Source: Hahellaceae bacterium
GTDB lineage: Bacteria > Pseudomonadota > Gammaproteobacteria > Pseudomonadales > Oleiphilaceae
NCBI GenBank assembly: GCA_016716085.1
Contig: JADJWY010000001.1
Coordinates: forward strand, 558,001-622,000
Direction of reading: 5' to 3'
Length of the DNA: 64,000 bases
This document shows, one piece after another, positions 26,730 through 35,787 of this stretch; within the stretch, counting starts at the first letter, position 1, and each line of letters opens with the position of its first letter. The notes under the pieces were generated by a model. The model searched no databases and was not told the DNA's origin. It saw nothing but the letters and a program-made list of their open reading frames with translations. Position numbers and translations under genes: made by a program.

Positions 26730-27953
26730 ATGTTTCGCATCACCCAATACATGGAAAGCCTGCTGCACCCCTCCCCGGTGCCTCCGGCACGCAAACCACC
26801 GGGGCCGGTCGTCATCTGGAACCTGATTCGTCGTTGCAACCTGACCTGCAAACACTGCTATTCCATTTCAGCGGATATCGATTTTCCCGGCGAATTGAGT
26901 ACGGCAGAAGTCTTCAAGGTCATCGACGACCTTAAGCAGTTTCGCGTCCCGGTCCTGATCTTGTCGGGTGGCGAACCGCTGCTGCGTCCCGATATTTTCG
27001 AGATTTCGCATTACGCCAAAGCCAAAGGTTTTTATGTCGGGCTCTCCAGCAACGGCACGCTGATTACCGATGACAACATCGAGCAGATCGCCGCCGTGGG
27101 CTACGACTATGTCGGTGTAAGTCTGGATGGGATCAAAGACACCCACGACCGCTTTCGCCAGAAGGCGGGAGCCTTTGATGAATCCCTTGCCGGGATCGAA
27201 CGCTGCCGACAGAAAGGTATCAAGGTCGGTGTGCGCTTTACCCTGACCCAGGACAACAGTCATGAATTACCGGCCCTCCTGGATCTCTGTGCCGAGCGTG
27301 ACATCGACAAATTCTACCTTTCCCACCTGAACTATTCAGGACGCGGGAATCGCCACCGTAAAAACGATGTATTTCACCAAACCACACGGCAGGCGATGGA
27401 TCTGTTATTCAGCCGTTGCTGGGATGAACTTCAGCGCGGTATTCACCGCGAATATGTCACCGGTAACAACGACGCCGATGGCCCCTATCTGCTGCAATGG
27501 GCCGAACAGCATGTCCCTGACCAGGTCGAAGCACTGCGCCAGCGTCTCATCAACTGGGGCGGAAACTCCAGCGGCCAGAACATCGCCAATATCGACAATC
27601 TGGGTAACGTCCACCCCGATACGTTCTGGTGGAATTACACCCTCGGCAACGTCCGTCAGACTCCTTTTTCGGAAATCTGGGCACATACCCAAGACCCCTT
27701 AATGCTCGGCTTTCGACAGAAGCCCCGTCCGGTGCATGGGCGCTGCGGTGCCTGCCAGCACCTGGCGATCTGTGGCGGCAATACCCGCGTCCGGGCCTAT
27801 CAAATGACCGGTGATCCCTGGGCGGAAGACCCTGCCTGCTATCTGGATGATGCCGAAATCGGCTTGCCTGATACCTACACTGCAGAACGGTTGCCGCATC
27901 CGACGACCCCATCCCCAAACAGGATTCCCAGTGAAACGATTTCTAACGTCTAA
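26730..27953 (+). CDS. nirJ: NirJ, radical SAM haem d1 biosynthesis protein
   Basis: Radical SAM enzyme (407 residues) that replaces propionate side chains by oxo groups during haem d1 synthesis. The N-terminal cluster motif is C36-x3-C40-x2-C43 (CNLTCKHC), followed by SGGEPLLR for SAM binding. A C-terminal SPASM-type cluster region is visible in CGACQHLAICGG with a further cysteine in DPACYL. The 3' end overlaps the nirN start by 23 bases. Confidence 0.93.
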   Translation: MFRITQYMESLLHPSPVPPARKPPGPVVIWNLIRRCNLTCKHCYSISADIDFPGELSTAEVFKVIDDLKQFRVPVLILSGGEPLLRPDIFEISHYAKAKGFYVGLSSNGTLITDDNIEQIAAVGYDYVGVSLDGIKDTHDRFRQKAGAFDESLAGIERCRQKGIKVGVRFTLTQDNSHELPALLDLCAERDIDKFYLSHLNYSGRGNRHRKNDVFHQTTRQAMDLLFSRCWDELQRGIHREYVTGNNDADGPYLLQWAEQHVPDQVEALRQRLINWGGNSSGQNIANIDNLGNVHPDTFWWNYTLGNVRQTPFSEIWAHTQDPLMLGFRQKPRPVHGRCGACQHLAICGGNTRVRAYQMTGDPWAEDPACYLDDAEIGLPDTYTAERLPHPTTPSPNRIPSETISNV

Positions 27954-29412
27954 GCTAACTTTAAGCATGAGCCTGTCGCTGCTCTCCCTCACACTGTCGG
28001 CCACCGCGTGGACCGACACGCCTGACAAACTGTATCGGGACAATTGTCTGAGCTGCCACGGCGAGCAACGTCTGGGTGGCATGGGCCCCGCCCTACTGCC
28101 CGAAAACCTGGGACGACTGAAGCCAGAAGACGCTAAAAAGGTCATCTCACAGGGGCGCCCCAGTACGCAGATGCCCGCCTTTCAAAAAACGCTTTCATCG
28201 GCCGACATTGATGCGCTTGCCGCCTATATCTACACCCCGCCCGTCGTCACGCCCACCTGGGCAGAAGCGGACATGCTGGCCAGTTTTGTCCAGCACGTTG
28301 ATCAGGCCAGTCTTCCCGATCAACCGGTGTTCAAAGCCGATCCGAAAAACCTGTTTGTGGTCGTCGAACTGGGTGATCATCATGCAACCATTCTCGACGG
28401 TGATACCTTCGAGCCGATTCATCGTTTCGCCACGCGCTTCGCACTGCACGGTGGACCCAAGTTTTCACCCGACGGACGCTTCGTCTACTTCGCCTCACGC
28501 GACGGCTGGATCAGTAAATTCGATATCTATAACCTGAAAACCGTGGCTGAGATCCGAGCCGGCATCAACACTCGAAACCTCGCGATCTCCTTCGACGGAC
28601 GCTATGCCATGGTCGCCAATTACCTGCCGCATTCGTTGGTACTGCTCGACACCGACACCATGAAGCCACTCAAGGTCTACCCCACCGATGGCCGCGTCAG
28701 TGCAGTCTACACAGCGCCGCCCCGCCAGAGCTTCATCGCCGCACTCAAAGACAGCCAGACAATTCTGGAGATACCCTATCAGGCTTCCTTTACGGCCAAA
28801 ACACTTCCGACGACCACCTATCTGGATGATTTCTTTTTCGATCCGGATTACCGGCATCTAATCGGCGCAGCCCGCGACGGCAAACACGCCCAGGTCATCG
28901 ACCTCAATGATGGTAAAACCATCGCTGATATTCCCCTACCCGGGATGCCCCACCTGGGCTCTGGTATTACCTGGACTTACCAGGGCAAAACCGTCATGGC
29001 AACGCCGCATTTACAGGAAGGAAAAGTCTCAATTATAGACATGAGCAACTGGCAGGTGATCAAGCAAATCGACACGCTGGGTCCGGGTTTTTTCATGCGC
29101 AGTCATGACAACAGCCCCTATGCCTGGGTTGACGTTTTCTTCGGCCCCAACAAAGACGCCGTCCATCTGATCGATAAGACCACCCTGGAAATCGCTCACA
29201 CGCTCAGGCCGGAACCGGGTAAAACCGCCGCCCATGTCGAATTCACTCAGGACGGTCGCCATGCCCTTCTCTCCATCTGGGAAGATGAGGGTGCCGTGAT
29301 CGTTTACGACAGCCAGACCCTGAAAGAGATCAAGCGGCTACCGATGAAAAAACCAAGTGGCAAGTATAACGTCTATAACAAGACGACCTACGCGGCGGGG
29401 ACAAGTCACTGA
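27931..29412 (+). CDS. nirN: NirN, cytochrome c with haem d1-type propeller
   Basis: Periplasmic NirS relative (493 residues) that introduces the acrylate double bond in haem d1 and hands the cofactor to NirS. It has a signal peptide (MSLSLLSLTLSATAW), one haem c site C39-x-x-C42-H43 (CLSCH), and a C-terminal propeller with FALHGGPKFSPDGRFVYFAS and HVEFTQDGRHALLS. The start is GTG at 27931, with AGGATT upstream and a signal peptide directly after it. It is the last gene of the nirCFDLGHJN run; no hairpin terminator follows. nirE, needed for the first step, is not in the window. Confidence 0.9.
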   Translation: MKRFLTSKLTLSMSLSLLSLTLSATAWTDTPDKLYRDNCLSCHGEQRLGGMGPALLPENLGRLKPEDAKKVISQGRPSTQMPAFQKTLSSADIDALAAYIYTPPVVTPTWAEADMLASFVQHVDQASLPDQPVFKADPKNLFVVVELGDHHATILDGDTFEPIHRFATRFALHGGPKFSPDGRFVYFASRDGWISKFDIYNLKTVAEIRAGINTRNLAISFDGRYAMVANYLPHSLVLLDTDTMKPLKVYPTDGRVSAVYTAPPRQSFIAALKDSQTILEIPYQASFTAKTLPTTTYLDDFFFDPDYRHLIGAARDGKHAQVIDLNDGKTIADIPLPGMPHLGSGITWTYQGKTVMATPHLQEGKVSIIDMSNWQVIKQIDTLGPGFFMRSHDNSPYAWVDVFFGPNKDAVHLIDKTTLEIAHTLRPEPGKTAAHVEFTQDGRHALLSIWEDEGAVIVYDSQTLKEIKRLPMKKPSGKYNVYNKTTYAAGTSH

Positions 29413-29422
29413 TTTAAGGTGA

Positions 29423-29444
29423 TTACAGCTCATCGACCCGGCAG
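29423..29444. repeat. 22-bp direct repeat, left copy
   Basis: TTACAGCTCATCGACCCGGC plus AG occurs here and again at 30045-30066, flanking the DUF2442/DUF4160 pair. The right copy is the last 22 bases of the GGDEF-EAL gene, including its stop codon, whereas this copy has no coding context. The arrangement looks like a target-site duplication around a 600-base insert. Confidence 0.8.
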
Positions 29445-29456
29445 CACTTGAGATAA

Positions 29457-29711
29457 TCAGGGGTTTAAGTTGCTTTGTTGGGCTTGTAATTCTTTTAAAA
29501 ACTCAGGTGCCAGGTCTGCACCATTTGGCCACACAACGGTTTCGAGCTCTGGATCAACCGACACCTTCGCAAAAACGTTGAGGTCTTGAAGAGGCAAAAA
29601 AACAGGTCCCTTTAAAACCCCTTTAAGATCGACATTTCCCGACGTACCGTCGTCGAACGCTACCCAAATAATAAAATCAGAAATATGTTTTGCGGACTTA
29701 ATATGCAGCAT
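29457..29711 (-). CDS. DUF2442 domain protein
   Basis: Small protein of 84 residues of the DUF2442 family: IIWVAFDDGTSGNVDLK, PVFLPLQDLNVFAKVSVD and ETVVWPNGADLAPEFL. DUF2442 genes are often paired with DUF4160 genes, as here, and the pair is regarded as a likely toxin-antitoxin-like module; activity is unproven. The ATG at 29711 with GGAG upstream gives the usual family start. It lies four bases after the DUF4160 gene. Confidence 0.8.
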   Translation of the reverse strand: MLHIKSAKHISDFIIWVAFDDGTSGNVDLKGVLKGPVFLPLQDLNVFAKVSVDPELETVVWPNGADLAPEFLKELQAQQSNLNP

Positions 29712-29715
29712 GTTG

Positions 29716-29973
29716 TTACTCCAAAGGGGCAATATAGTTCAACGGCTCCCCTGACCGAGCTCGCTCCCAATTTTCCTGCAACTCAACCTGATGTAAAAGA
29801 ATCCATTCCTGCACAAATTTTTCAGCGCGACTGGGCAATTCTCCCTCAATTATCTTTCCGTCAAAACTGAACAGGGCCTCATAGCCTGAATATTTGGCGT
29901 GAAAATGCGGAGGGTTATGATCGTTAAAATACATCGCAATCAAAATTCCATAAAACCTACTAATGATAGGCAT
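29716..29973 (-). CDS. DUF4160 domain protein
   Basis: An 85-residue DUF4160 protein with the complete family signature: PIISRFYGILIAMYFNDHNP, HFHAKYSGYEALFSFDG, and EWILLHQVELQENWERA. The ATG at 29973 matches the family start; an upstream ATG would add ten residues. It is first in a two-gene unit with the DUF2442 gene, and the unit is enclosed by 22-bp direct repeats, which suggests acquisition as a module. Confidence 0.85.
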   Translation of the reverse strand: MPIISRFYGILIAMYFNDHNPPHFHAKYSGYEALFSFDGKIIEGELPSRAEKFVQEWILLHQVELQENWERARSGEPLNYIAPLE

Positions 29974-30044
29974 CGTCACCCCCGTCACTCGACACATGTT
30001 CATTGTATCTGGATGAGTCCCTTTTGACTAACCTCTCAAAGGTT

Positions 30045-30066
30045 TTACAGCTCATCGACCCGGCAG
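30045..30066. repeat. 22-bp direct repeat, right copy
   Basis: Identical to 29423-29444. On the minus strand it encodes the C-terminal CRVDEL and the TAA stop of the GGDEF-EAL gene, so this is probably the original copy. Confidence 0.8.
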
Positions 30067-32074
30067 GGTTTACCAAAATGGTAGCCCTGTAGAAAATCAC
30101 AACCCAGATCCCGCATCATGGCGGGCTGCCACCATGCGATTGATAAAGAGACGGTCCAGCTTGATGACATCGACAGGGAACTCCGCCATCTTGTTCAGCG
30201 AGGTATAGCCTGAACCAAAATCATCGATGGCAAAACGAAAGCCCCGCTGGCGCAAATGATCAACGAGACGGTACTCCCGCTCATTAAACGACGCATCATA
30301 GGTTTCCGTGATTTCAAATTCGATACATTGCGGCGAAACTTCGCTCAATTCCACCTCATGCAGAATATGCTCCTGCAGTTGATCTGTTTTCAGTGAGGCA
30401 CCGGAGAGATTTATGCAGACTCGTGGCAGGGGCTTACCCGGAGTAACCAGCAACACATATTGCCGTATCGCCCTGCTCACAACCCACCGATCAATATGTT
30501 CGATATGGCCGGTACGCTCGGACCCGGCGCGCTTCGCGGGCCAGGGCCAGCGAGAAGGTTGAAATACAATTCTTACCCGCCGCTTTCGCCTGATACATGG
30601 CCGAGTCCGCATTAGACACCAGCTGAGTCAGGGTCACGCCGTCACGGGGATAGACCACAATCCCAATACTTGCGGTAACCGGAAACACCCCTTTCTCAAA
30701 GGAAAAGCCATTACTAAACAGCGCCAGAATCTGCTCTGCCAGTTGTTGGGCGGTCGGTAACGCCGCATCACCCTGCACACCCACCGCAAATTCATCTCCC
30801 GCTAACCGCGCCCCAAAACACTCGATGGGAGCACCCAGATTTTGGGTAAATGCGGTGATCGTCCGGCTTAGCCGAAGTGAGAACTTTTGTAGTAGGGCGT
30901 CGCCGGTCTGATGCCCATACTTATCGTTGACGTATTTAAAGTTGTCCAAATCGATATAAAGCAGTGCGAGCTTCTCCGGTTGCGTGCTGGGCCGGATCAG
31001 CGCTGCGTCGACCCACCCCGAAAAATAGGCCCGATTTGGCAGATTGGTCAACAGATCGACCTCGGCAAGAAAACGCGCTTTGTCATAGGCTTTCAGCAGC
31101 GCTTCATAGGTTTCTGCGAATCGACGCGATAAGCGCCCCACTTCGTCCTGAGACTCCATCCGGGGAAGACTCGCCCCCTTGCTGCGCTCGACCTCTTCGA
31201 GCTGGCTTTCGAGCACCTGAATGGGCCTGGTGACAAAACGCCGGATCAACCAATACAGCAATCCGAATGAAACGGCGCCGAGCAGCACACCGGCGAACAC
31301 CATCCAAAGTTTGACGACCTGGAGCTGGCGATCCACCGACTCCATATTAATCAGAATGGAGGCATGCAGATTTTCCGCCAGGGACACCTGCAAGCGCCCA
31401 GGCTCAGCGGCGAATGGCGTTGCACCGAGAGTTACCGTGCTGTGCAGATCCTGCTCCATTTTTCGGAGCTCCGACCAGAAGCGGTCAGGACTCACCGCCA
31501 CTTGCAGAATGATCTGCTTGTCTGACTCGCTCGTCATCGATTCGCGTAAAGTTCGGCGATCAAACCGATCCTGCACCACAATCAGAGCCGGGCCTTTGGT
31601 GATACCGATCAGCCGGTGACGATCTACTTTAGCCTTGGCCCATTGTTCACGCCCGAAGGACAATTGCTCCGAGTGGATTTCCGCAAAGGGGTTCAGACTG
31701 CTTTCAAAGTAGAATTCCTGGGTCTGATCCGGGTTCAGAATGCTGACATTGATGATTTTGCTGTTTTTCGTTTCCAGACGCCCCAACACGCGCTCCAACA
31801 GCATGGTCAAAGCCCGATTGCGGTAAATATCCTCTGGATTTTCCAGAAACCGGTACAACACATTGCCTTCACGAACCGCCAGCAAGATATTATCAATCGC
31901 CAATTTATAATTCAGGTATTGGGTCTGAAGATTGGATAACTGCAATTCAGCCCGATTGGTTTCGGCCTGAAGAGTCAACGACTTCTGCAGCTGGAAGATA
32001 CCGATCATACCCAGCAGATAACTGGCCAACACCACTGGACCGATGACAAACAGCATACGCTTATTGAGATTCAT
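30045..32074 (-). pseudogene. MbaA-like membrane GGDEF-EAL protein with two internal deletions
   Basis: A cyclic-di-GMP enzyme with an N-terminal membrane helix, a periplasmic sensor region, a second helix near residue 265, HAMP, GGDEF (motif AGDEF, no RxxD inhibitory site) and a damaged EAL domain. The GGDEF frame runs to 30491 and ends soon after REARR. The EAL domain resumes in another frame at ERTGHIEHIDRWVV, so the segment with the ExL motif is gone. A second break at LFINRMVAARHD jumps to LGCDFLQGYHFGKPC, losing the VVAEGVE region. The true stop is TAA 30047-30045. The start overlaps the upstream PotD-like gene by 14 bases, as in nspS-mbaA pairs. Cyclase activity may persist; phosphodiesterase activity should not. 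Confidence 0.75.
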
Positions 32075-33029
32075 GCTGCCTCATCAAACTTTGTAGAATA
32101 CGTTCCCGCAGTTGCAGCGAGCGTGGATCGAGCACTTCGTAGGTTGTACTGTTAGCCAGCACCTCTCGGGAGGGGAACAACTCAGCATCTCGTCGATAGG
32201 ACGCGCTCGCCAATGAAATCGCCGCCGTGTTGGCCGTTGCCATTCCCACCGCCTGAGCATTTACCGCAGCCAGTTCCGGTCAATTCATTAAGGGCATGGT
32301 GGTCACCACTGTAGCCCAGCGCCATCCAAAGGGTTTCATCCTGCCGACGCTGACTTAGCCACGTATATGCATATTGATAGGTCAGAACGAATTCACCCTG
32401 CGTCCGCAGCACCTCGTAGGCACTTTGCAAGGCCTGTGCATCTGCGGTATTCAGTGGATAGCCAAGAAACGCCAGGACTGGGGCAAACGTGTCCGTCACA
32501 TCATTCACCATCCCAATATGCCTCTTTGCCTTCGCCTCAGGTTCCAGCAGAGCCCTCCAGCTCAAGGGAACCGCCACCTTATCAGCGCGATAAACGATAC
32601 CCAGCGTTCCCCAGCTATAGGGAATGCTGTAGTCGCCGCAAGCATTTTGCCATTTTACATCCAGGTATTGCCGGTTAGGAATCTGCTCCTGATCGATGCG
32701 TTGCAGACGTTTGCGCTTACCAAAATCATCACCTGCAGGACTCGACACAACAACCAGGTCAATTGAATGATTCCGGTCATCACTCAGGATGCGATCCCGT
32801 TCATCGTCATTATCGAATGCAATCTGGTCCAGTCCCCAACCGGTTTTCGCCGTCCATGCCTCGACCAACGCATCAGAAATACTGCCCTCCCAGACCAAGG
32901 CCTTAAGGGTTTTGAGTGCTTCCTCTGCCTGAAAACCAAAAGACAACACACGACCATGGGTATCAGCATGAGCACACGCTGCCACAAGGCTTGCTTGGTT
33001 AGGTCGGGTCTCAAGCCACTCCAATGCAA
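32061..33029 (-). pseudogene. NspS/PotD-like periplasmic polyamine-binding protein, frameshifted
   Basis: The core from EEALKTLKALVWEGSISDAL through YSIPYSWGTLGIVYRADKV and DVTDTFAPVLAFLGYPLN is a PotD-type periplasmic binding protein. The N-terminal membrane signal (RVLMLIPMVVCCLLVF) is in another frame, so a one-base shift lies near 32945. A second break near 32275 joins HHALNEL to VNAQAVGMATANTAAI, losing part of the C-terminal lobe. The last segment ends at RILQSLMRQHESQ, 14 bases into the GGDEF gene. In Vibrio, NspS signals polyamine binding to the adjacent GGDEF-EAL protein MbaA to set biofilm formation; the gene order here is the same. The 5' end is approximate. Confidence 0.65.
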
Positions 33030-33071
33030 TGTTAATCGGCCCTCGTCTGGATTGTACCTTCGTAAGAGTGC

Positions 33072-33953
33072 CTAAAGTATAGACAGACCCTTGCGTACCT
33101 GCCCTGGATTCAGATTGAACATGCGCCGAAAAGCACGAATAAAAGAAGACTCGGATTGGTAGCCAACTTTTACGGCCACGCTGGAGACCGGCTCTCCCTG
33201 CCCCAAGGCCTGATACGCAAGTTGCATCCGCCACCACGTGAGGTATTCCATCGGAGTCATCCCACTGACCTCGCGAAAGCTTGAGGCAAAACGGGTGCGC
33301 GACTGAGCGGCGCATTGGGCCATCTGTTCCAATGTCCAGGCATGCTGAGGATCGGCATGCAGTGCATTGACGGCGAAAGCCAAACGTGGATGTGAATAAA
33401 GCGCCAGGACACCCTGGGGTTGTGGTTGCGAGACCAGAAAATAACGTAGCGCATACAGGAGCAGAAGCTCTGACAGGCGGTCAATCAACACACTGGCGCC
33501 CGCATTCCCCTGCTTGCATTCCGCAATCATCAGGGCTATCAGCGGCTCCAACCAGAGGGCATTGACCGTTCGGGGAATCACAAACACGGGCGGCAACGCC
33601 CTCATTAGCTGATAGCCTGCACGGTGCTGAAAAAGTGCTTCGCCACACAGCAGCCCCGTTCCCGGCTTGTCGCTTGTGGCATCATAGGGAAGATGCTGTT
33701 GTTGGCCCTGTAATGGCACCAGAGGCTCCAGTGTATGAGCCAAATCACGAGGAAAAATCACCAGATCACCCGCCTGCAAAATGCGCTCATCAAACCCTTG
33801 CACACGCATACGACACTCGCCCAAGGTTACCAGATGAAACGATGTCGCCTCGCGGCTGGGCATCCGAATCGTCCAGTCACCACACACCACTGCATTGTGG
33901 TAAATCGAGACCTGCAGCTGCAGAACGCGCATGATATCAGTTAGGGCATCCAT
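33072..33953 (-). CDS. AraC-family regulator with N-terminal cupin
   Basis: A 293-residue transcription regulator. The N-terminal AraC-type cupin (DWTIRMPSREATSFHLVTLG, GDLVIFPRDLAHTL) is of the class found with small redox or carbonyl-sensing partners. The C-terminal double helix-turn-helix runs from about residue 190, with WTLEQMAQCAAQSRTRFA and SVAVKVGYQSESSFIRAFRR. It is divergent from the AhpD-like gene, with a long inverted repeat in the shared 121-base region, so it most likely controls that gene and itself. The effector is unknown. Confidence 0.92.
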   Translation of the reverse strand: MDALTDIMRVLQLQVSIYHNAVVCGDWTIRMPSREATSFHLVTLGECRMRVQGFDERILQAGDLVIFPRDLAHTLEPLVPLQGQQQHLPYDATSDKPGTGLLCGEALFQHRAGYQLMRALPPVFVIPRTVNALWLEPLIALMIAECKQGNAGASVLIDRLSELLLLYALRYFLVSQPQPQGVLALYSHPRLAFAVNALHADPQHAWTLEQMAQCAAQSRTRFASSFREVSGMTPMEYLTWWRMQLAYQALGQGEPVSSVAVKVGYQSESSFIRAFRRMFNLNPGQVRKGLSIL

Positions 33954-33954
33954 T

Positions 33955-34020
33955 TTGGTACGATCAAACAGTTTATTGGCACTTCACAACATTCATCGTA
34001 CCAATTGAACGATCTATAGT
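33955..34020. promoter_or_regulatory. Operator and promoter between araC-type gene and AhpD-like gene
   Basis: A perfect 10-bp inverted repeat (TTGGTACGAT at 33955-33964, ATCGTACCAA at 33995-34004) is spaced by 30 bases, so the half-sites are four helical turns apart centre to centre. A -10-like TATAGT lies at 34015-34020, and the right half-site overlaps the expected -35 region, consistent with binding by the divergent AraC protein. Confidence 0.6.
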
Positions 34021-34074
34021 ACAGCCATCTGCCGGACACCCCGCAGAAAATCACGCCACCTTTGGAGAATTCCC

Positions 34075-34614
34075 ATGACCTCATTTACTGCGTATACACT
34101 CGACACCGCCAAACCGGAAGCCCAAAAACTCCTCACCGGCATTCAGGCCAATTTCGGCTTCATCCCAAATCTTTTCGCCTATATGGCTGAAGCCCCTGTA
34201 TCCATTGAGGCCTACCTGGCTCTAAACCAGCTAATCGCTAAAAGCTCACTCACCCCTGCACAGGCTCAAACGGCCCTGCTCACCGTTAGTCTGGAAAATG
34301 ACTGCAACTTTTGTTCTGTTGCGCATCGCGCGTTAGGTAAAAAAGCGGGAGTAAACCCGCAGACGATCGAATCACTGGTTTCTCGCACGCCCATCGCCAA
34401 CGCCAAAGACCGTGCGCTGATCGAATTGACTCAAGCCGTGGTCAGAGAACGGGGATGGGTTGCGGAACCGGTTCTGTCCCGATTTTTAGAGGCAGGGTTT
34501 ACGCATCAACAAATCTTTGAGCTGATTCTGGTGGTGACGATCAAAACGCTGTCGAACTACACCAATCACCTCACACGCCCCGAACCGAATCCAGAACTGC
34601 TGGCGACGTTGTAA
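34075..34614 (+). CDS. AhpD-like carboxymuconolactone decarboxylase-family protein
   Basis: A 179-residue all-helical protein of the AhpD/CMD superfamily, with the redox motif CNFCSVAH (CxxC followed by His three residues later) typical of AhpD-like alkylhydroperoxidases that use the two cysteines. The preceding FGFIPNLFAYMAEAP is the usual start of the uncharacterised peroxidase-related subgroup. No signal peptide. GGAGAATTCCC precedes the ATG. The divergent AraC gene is its probable regulator. Confidence 0.88.
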   Translation: MTSFTAYTLDTAKPEAQKLLTGIQANFGFIPNLFAYMAEAPVSIEAYLALNQLIAKSSLTPAQAQTALLTVSLENDCNFCSVAHRALGKKAGVNPQTIESLVSRTPIANAKDRALIELTQAVVRERGWVAEPVLSRFLEAGFTHQQIFELILVVTIKTLSNYTNHLTRPEPNPELLATL

Positions 34615-34630
34615 CATTCTGTGCCACAGA

Positions 34631-34658
34631 GGCAGCGGGAGACAGAGATCCCGCTGCC
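34631..34658. terminator. Hairpin between convergent genes
   Basis: GGCAGCGGGA and TCCCGCTGCC form a perfect 10-bp stem with an eight-base loop, 17 bases after the AhpD-like stop and 17 before the lipoprotein stop. Following T content is weak on both strands (TTGCTTC), so it may be a partial terminator. Confidence 0.5.
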
Positions 34659-34674
34659 TTGCTTCAGCCAGGCA

Positions 34675-35634
34675 TCACTGCGACTGTTTTTCGTAGACCG
34701 TCTCGAAATCCAGTTCTGTAGGCCGGCTTCCTGTACCGGTTTCCACACCGAAATAACCCCGATTTCCAACGATTCCGAATATTTCGAGATAGTGTTCACC
34801 GTTAACGGTCATGTCAATCTCATAAGCCGAATGACCCGAAGCGACCGTAATGGCTTGCCCTACTTGATAACTGCCACTGAAGGTCCCCCCCGTTGCAACC
34901 GTCGACGTTAACTGGCAACTGCCATCTTCATAAATCAGGAAATTTCCGTTCAGCAACCCTGCTGGTGTAAACGAGAGCTGCGCCTTAAAGAAATTGCCAC
35001 CTTCATCAACGAGGCACTGTGATAACCAGATTCCCGGCGCAGGATTACCACTTACGGGCCCATTAGTAGGATCACTGCCATTGTCTGGATCATTCCCATT
35101 GTCTGGATTGGTTACCTGAACTGGCACAGGCGGATTATTCGTGGATCCCTGCTTCGTGTAAGGCAACTGCGTATCCAACTGCAGAATGCGGCCCACTTTG
35201 TCTTCCTCAACACCAAAATAAAGCGTATCCCCACTGATACCCACGATATCGAGCTGGGTTGCGCCATCAATCACGAAATCCAGTTCATAAACCGGAATAC
35301 TGGTGGGTGCATCCGTGTTAGTCAGGCGGTTACCGATCTTGTAGGTACCGTTCTTGTTTAGCGGCGCACCCTCATTTACCTGGCAATTGGCATCCTGGTA
35401 GGATTGTGCGCCCAGCGATAAGGTTCCGTTATTTGCCAGAGACAACGATACCACTTTATAAACTTGCTCATCCGTAGCGAAGTGGCAGTCAGAATCCCAG
35501 CTTCCCACAACACCCAGCTGATCCAGGCGGGGATCTGCCGGTGCAGGCGCGCTACCTGCCCCCCCTCCCCCGCAGCCTGCCAATCCCGACAGTACAACCC
35601 ATAAACCCTGCGATATTAATTTTCCCTTGAACAC
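34675..35634 (-). CDS. Lipoprotein with two copies of one domain
   Basis: Unrecognised 319-residue lipoprotein. The lipobox is LSGLAGC (Cys21), followed by a Gly-rich linker. Two related domains follow: residues about 45-160 (SWDSDCHFATDEQ ... YKIGNRLTNTDAP ... YELDFVIDGATQLDIVGI ... TLYFGVEE) and about 205-315 (IWLSQCLVDEGG ... YQVGQAITVASGH ... YEIDMTVNGEHYLEIFGI ... RGYFGVET). Each has two cysteines that could pair. They are joined by an Asn/Asp/Pro-rich linker with NPDNGNDPDNGSDPTNG. It is a likely outer-membrane-anchored surface or periplasmic protein. No operon partner. Confidence 0.75.
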   Translation of the reverse strand: MFKGKLISQGLWVVLSGLAGCGGGGAGSAPAPADPRLDQLGVVGSWDSDCHFATDEQVYKVVSLSLANNGTLSLGAQSYQDANCQVNEGAPLNKNGTYKIGNRLTNTDAPTSIPVYELDFVIDGATQLDIVGISGDTLYFGVEEDKVGRILQLDTQLPYTKQGSTNNPPVPVQVTNPDNGNDPDNGSDPTNGPVSGNPAPGIWLSQCLVDEGGNFFKAQLSFTPAGLLNGNFLIYEDGSCQLTSTVATGGTFSGSYQVGQAITVASGHSAYEIDMTVNGEHYLEIFGIVGNRGYFGVETGTGSRPTELDFETVYEKQSQ

Positions 35635-35787
35635 CTTTTAACCTCCTGTTTTTACAATCAAATTCGACTCCTTGGTCTCTCCTGATTATAGGGATTTTGT
35701 GTTTCAAACCAAGATCGTGGCCTTCCTTCGCCTTTGAAAAAAGCGAAGGGCATGATTAAATACGTAAACTCGATAAATGAGGCAGGT

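Noticed and set aside
27550..27918. A 122-codon minus-strand frame in the nir operon
   Set aside because: Antisense to the 3' end of nirJ with no motif; third-position bias follows the plus-strand gene.
29418..30066. CRISPR-like or attC-type cassette structure for the repeat-bounded pair
   Set aside because: Only two identical repeats exist and they are a copied gene end; no integron-type palindromic recombination site is visible.
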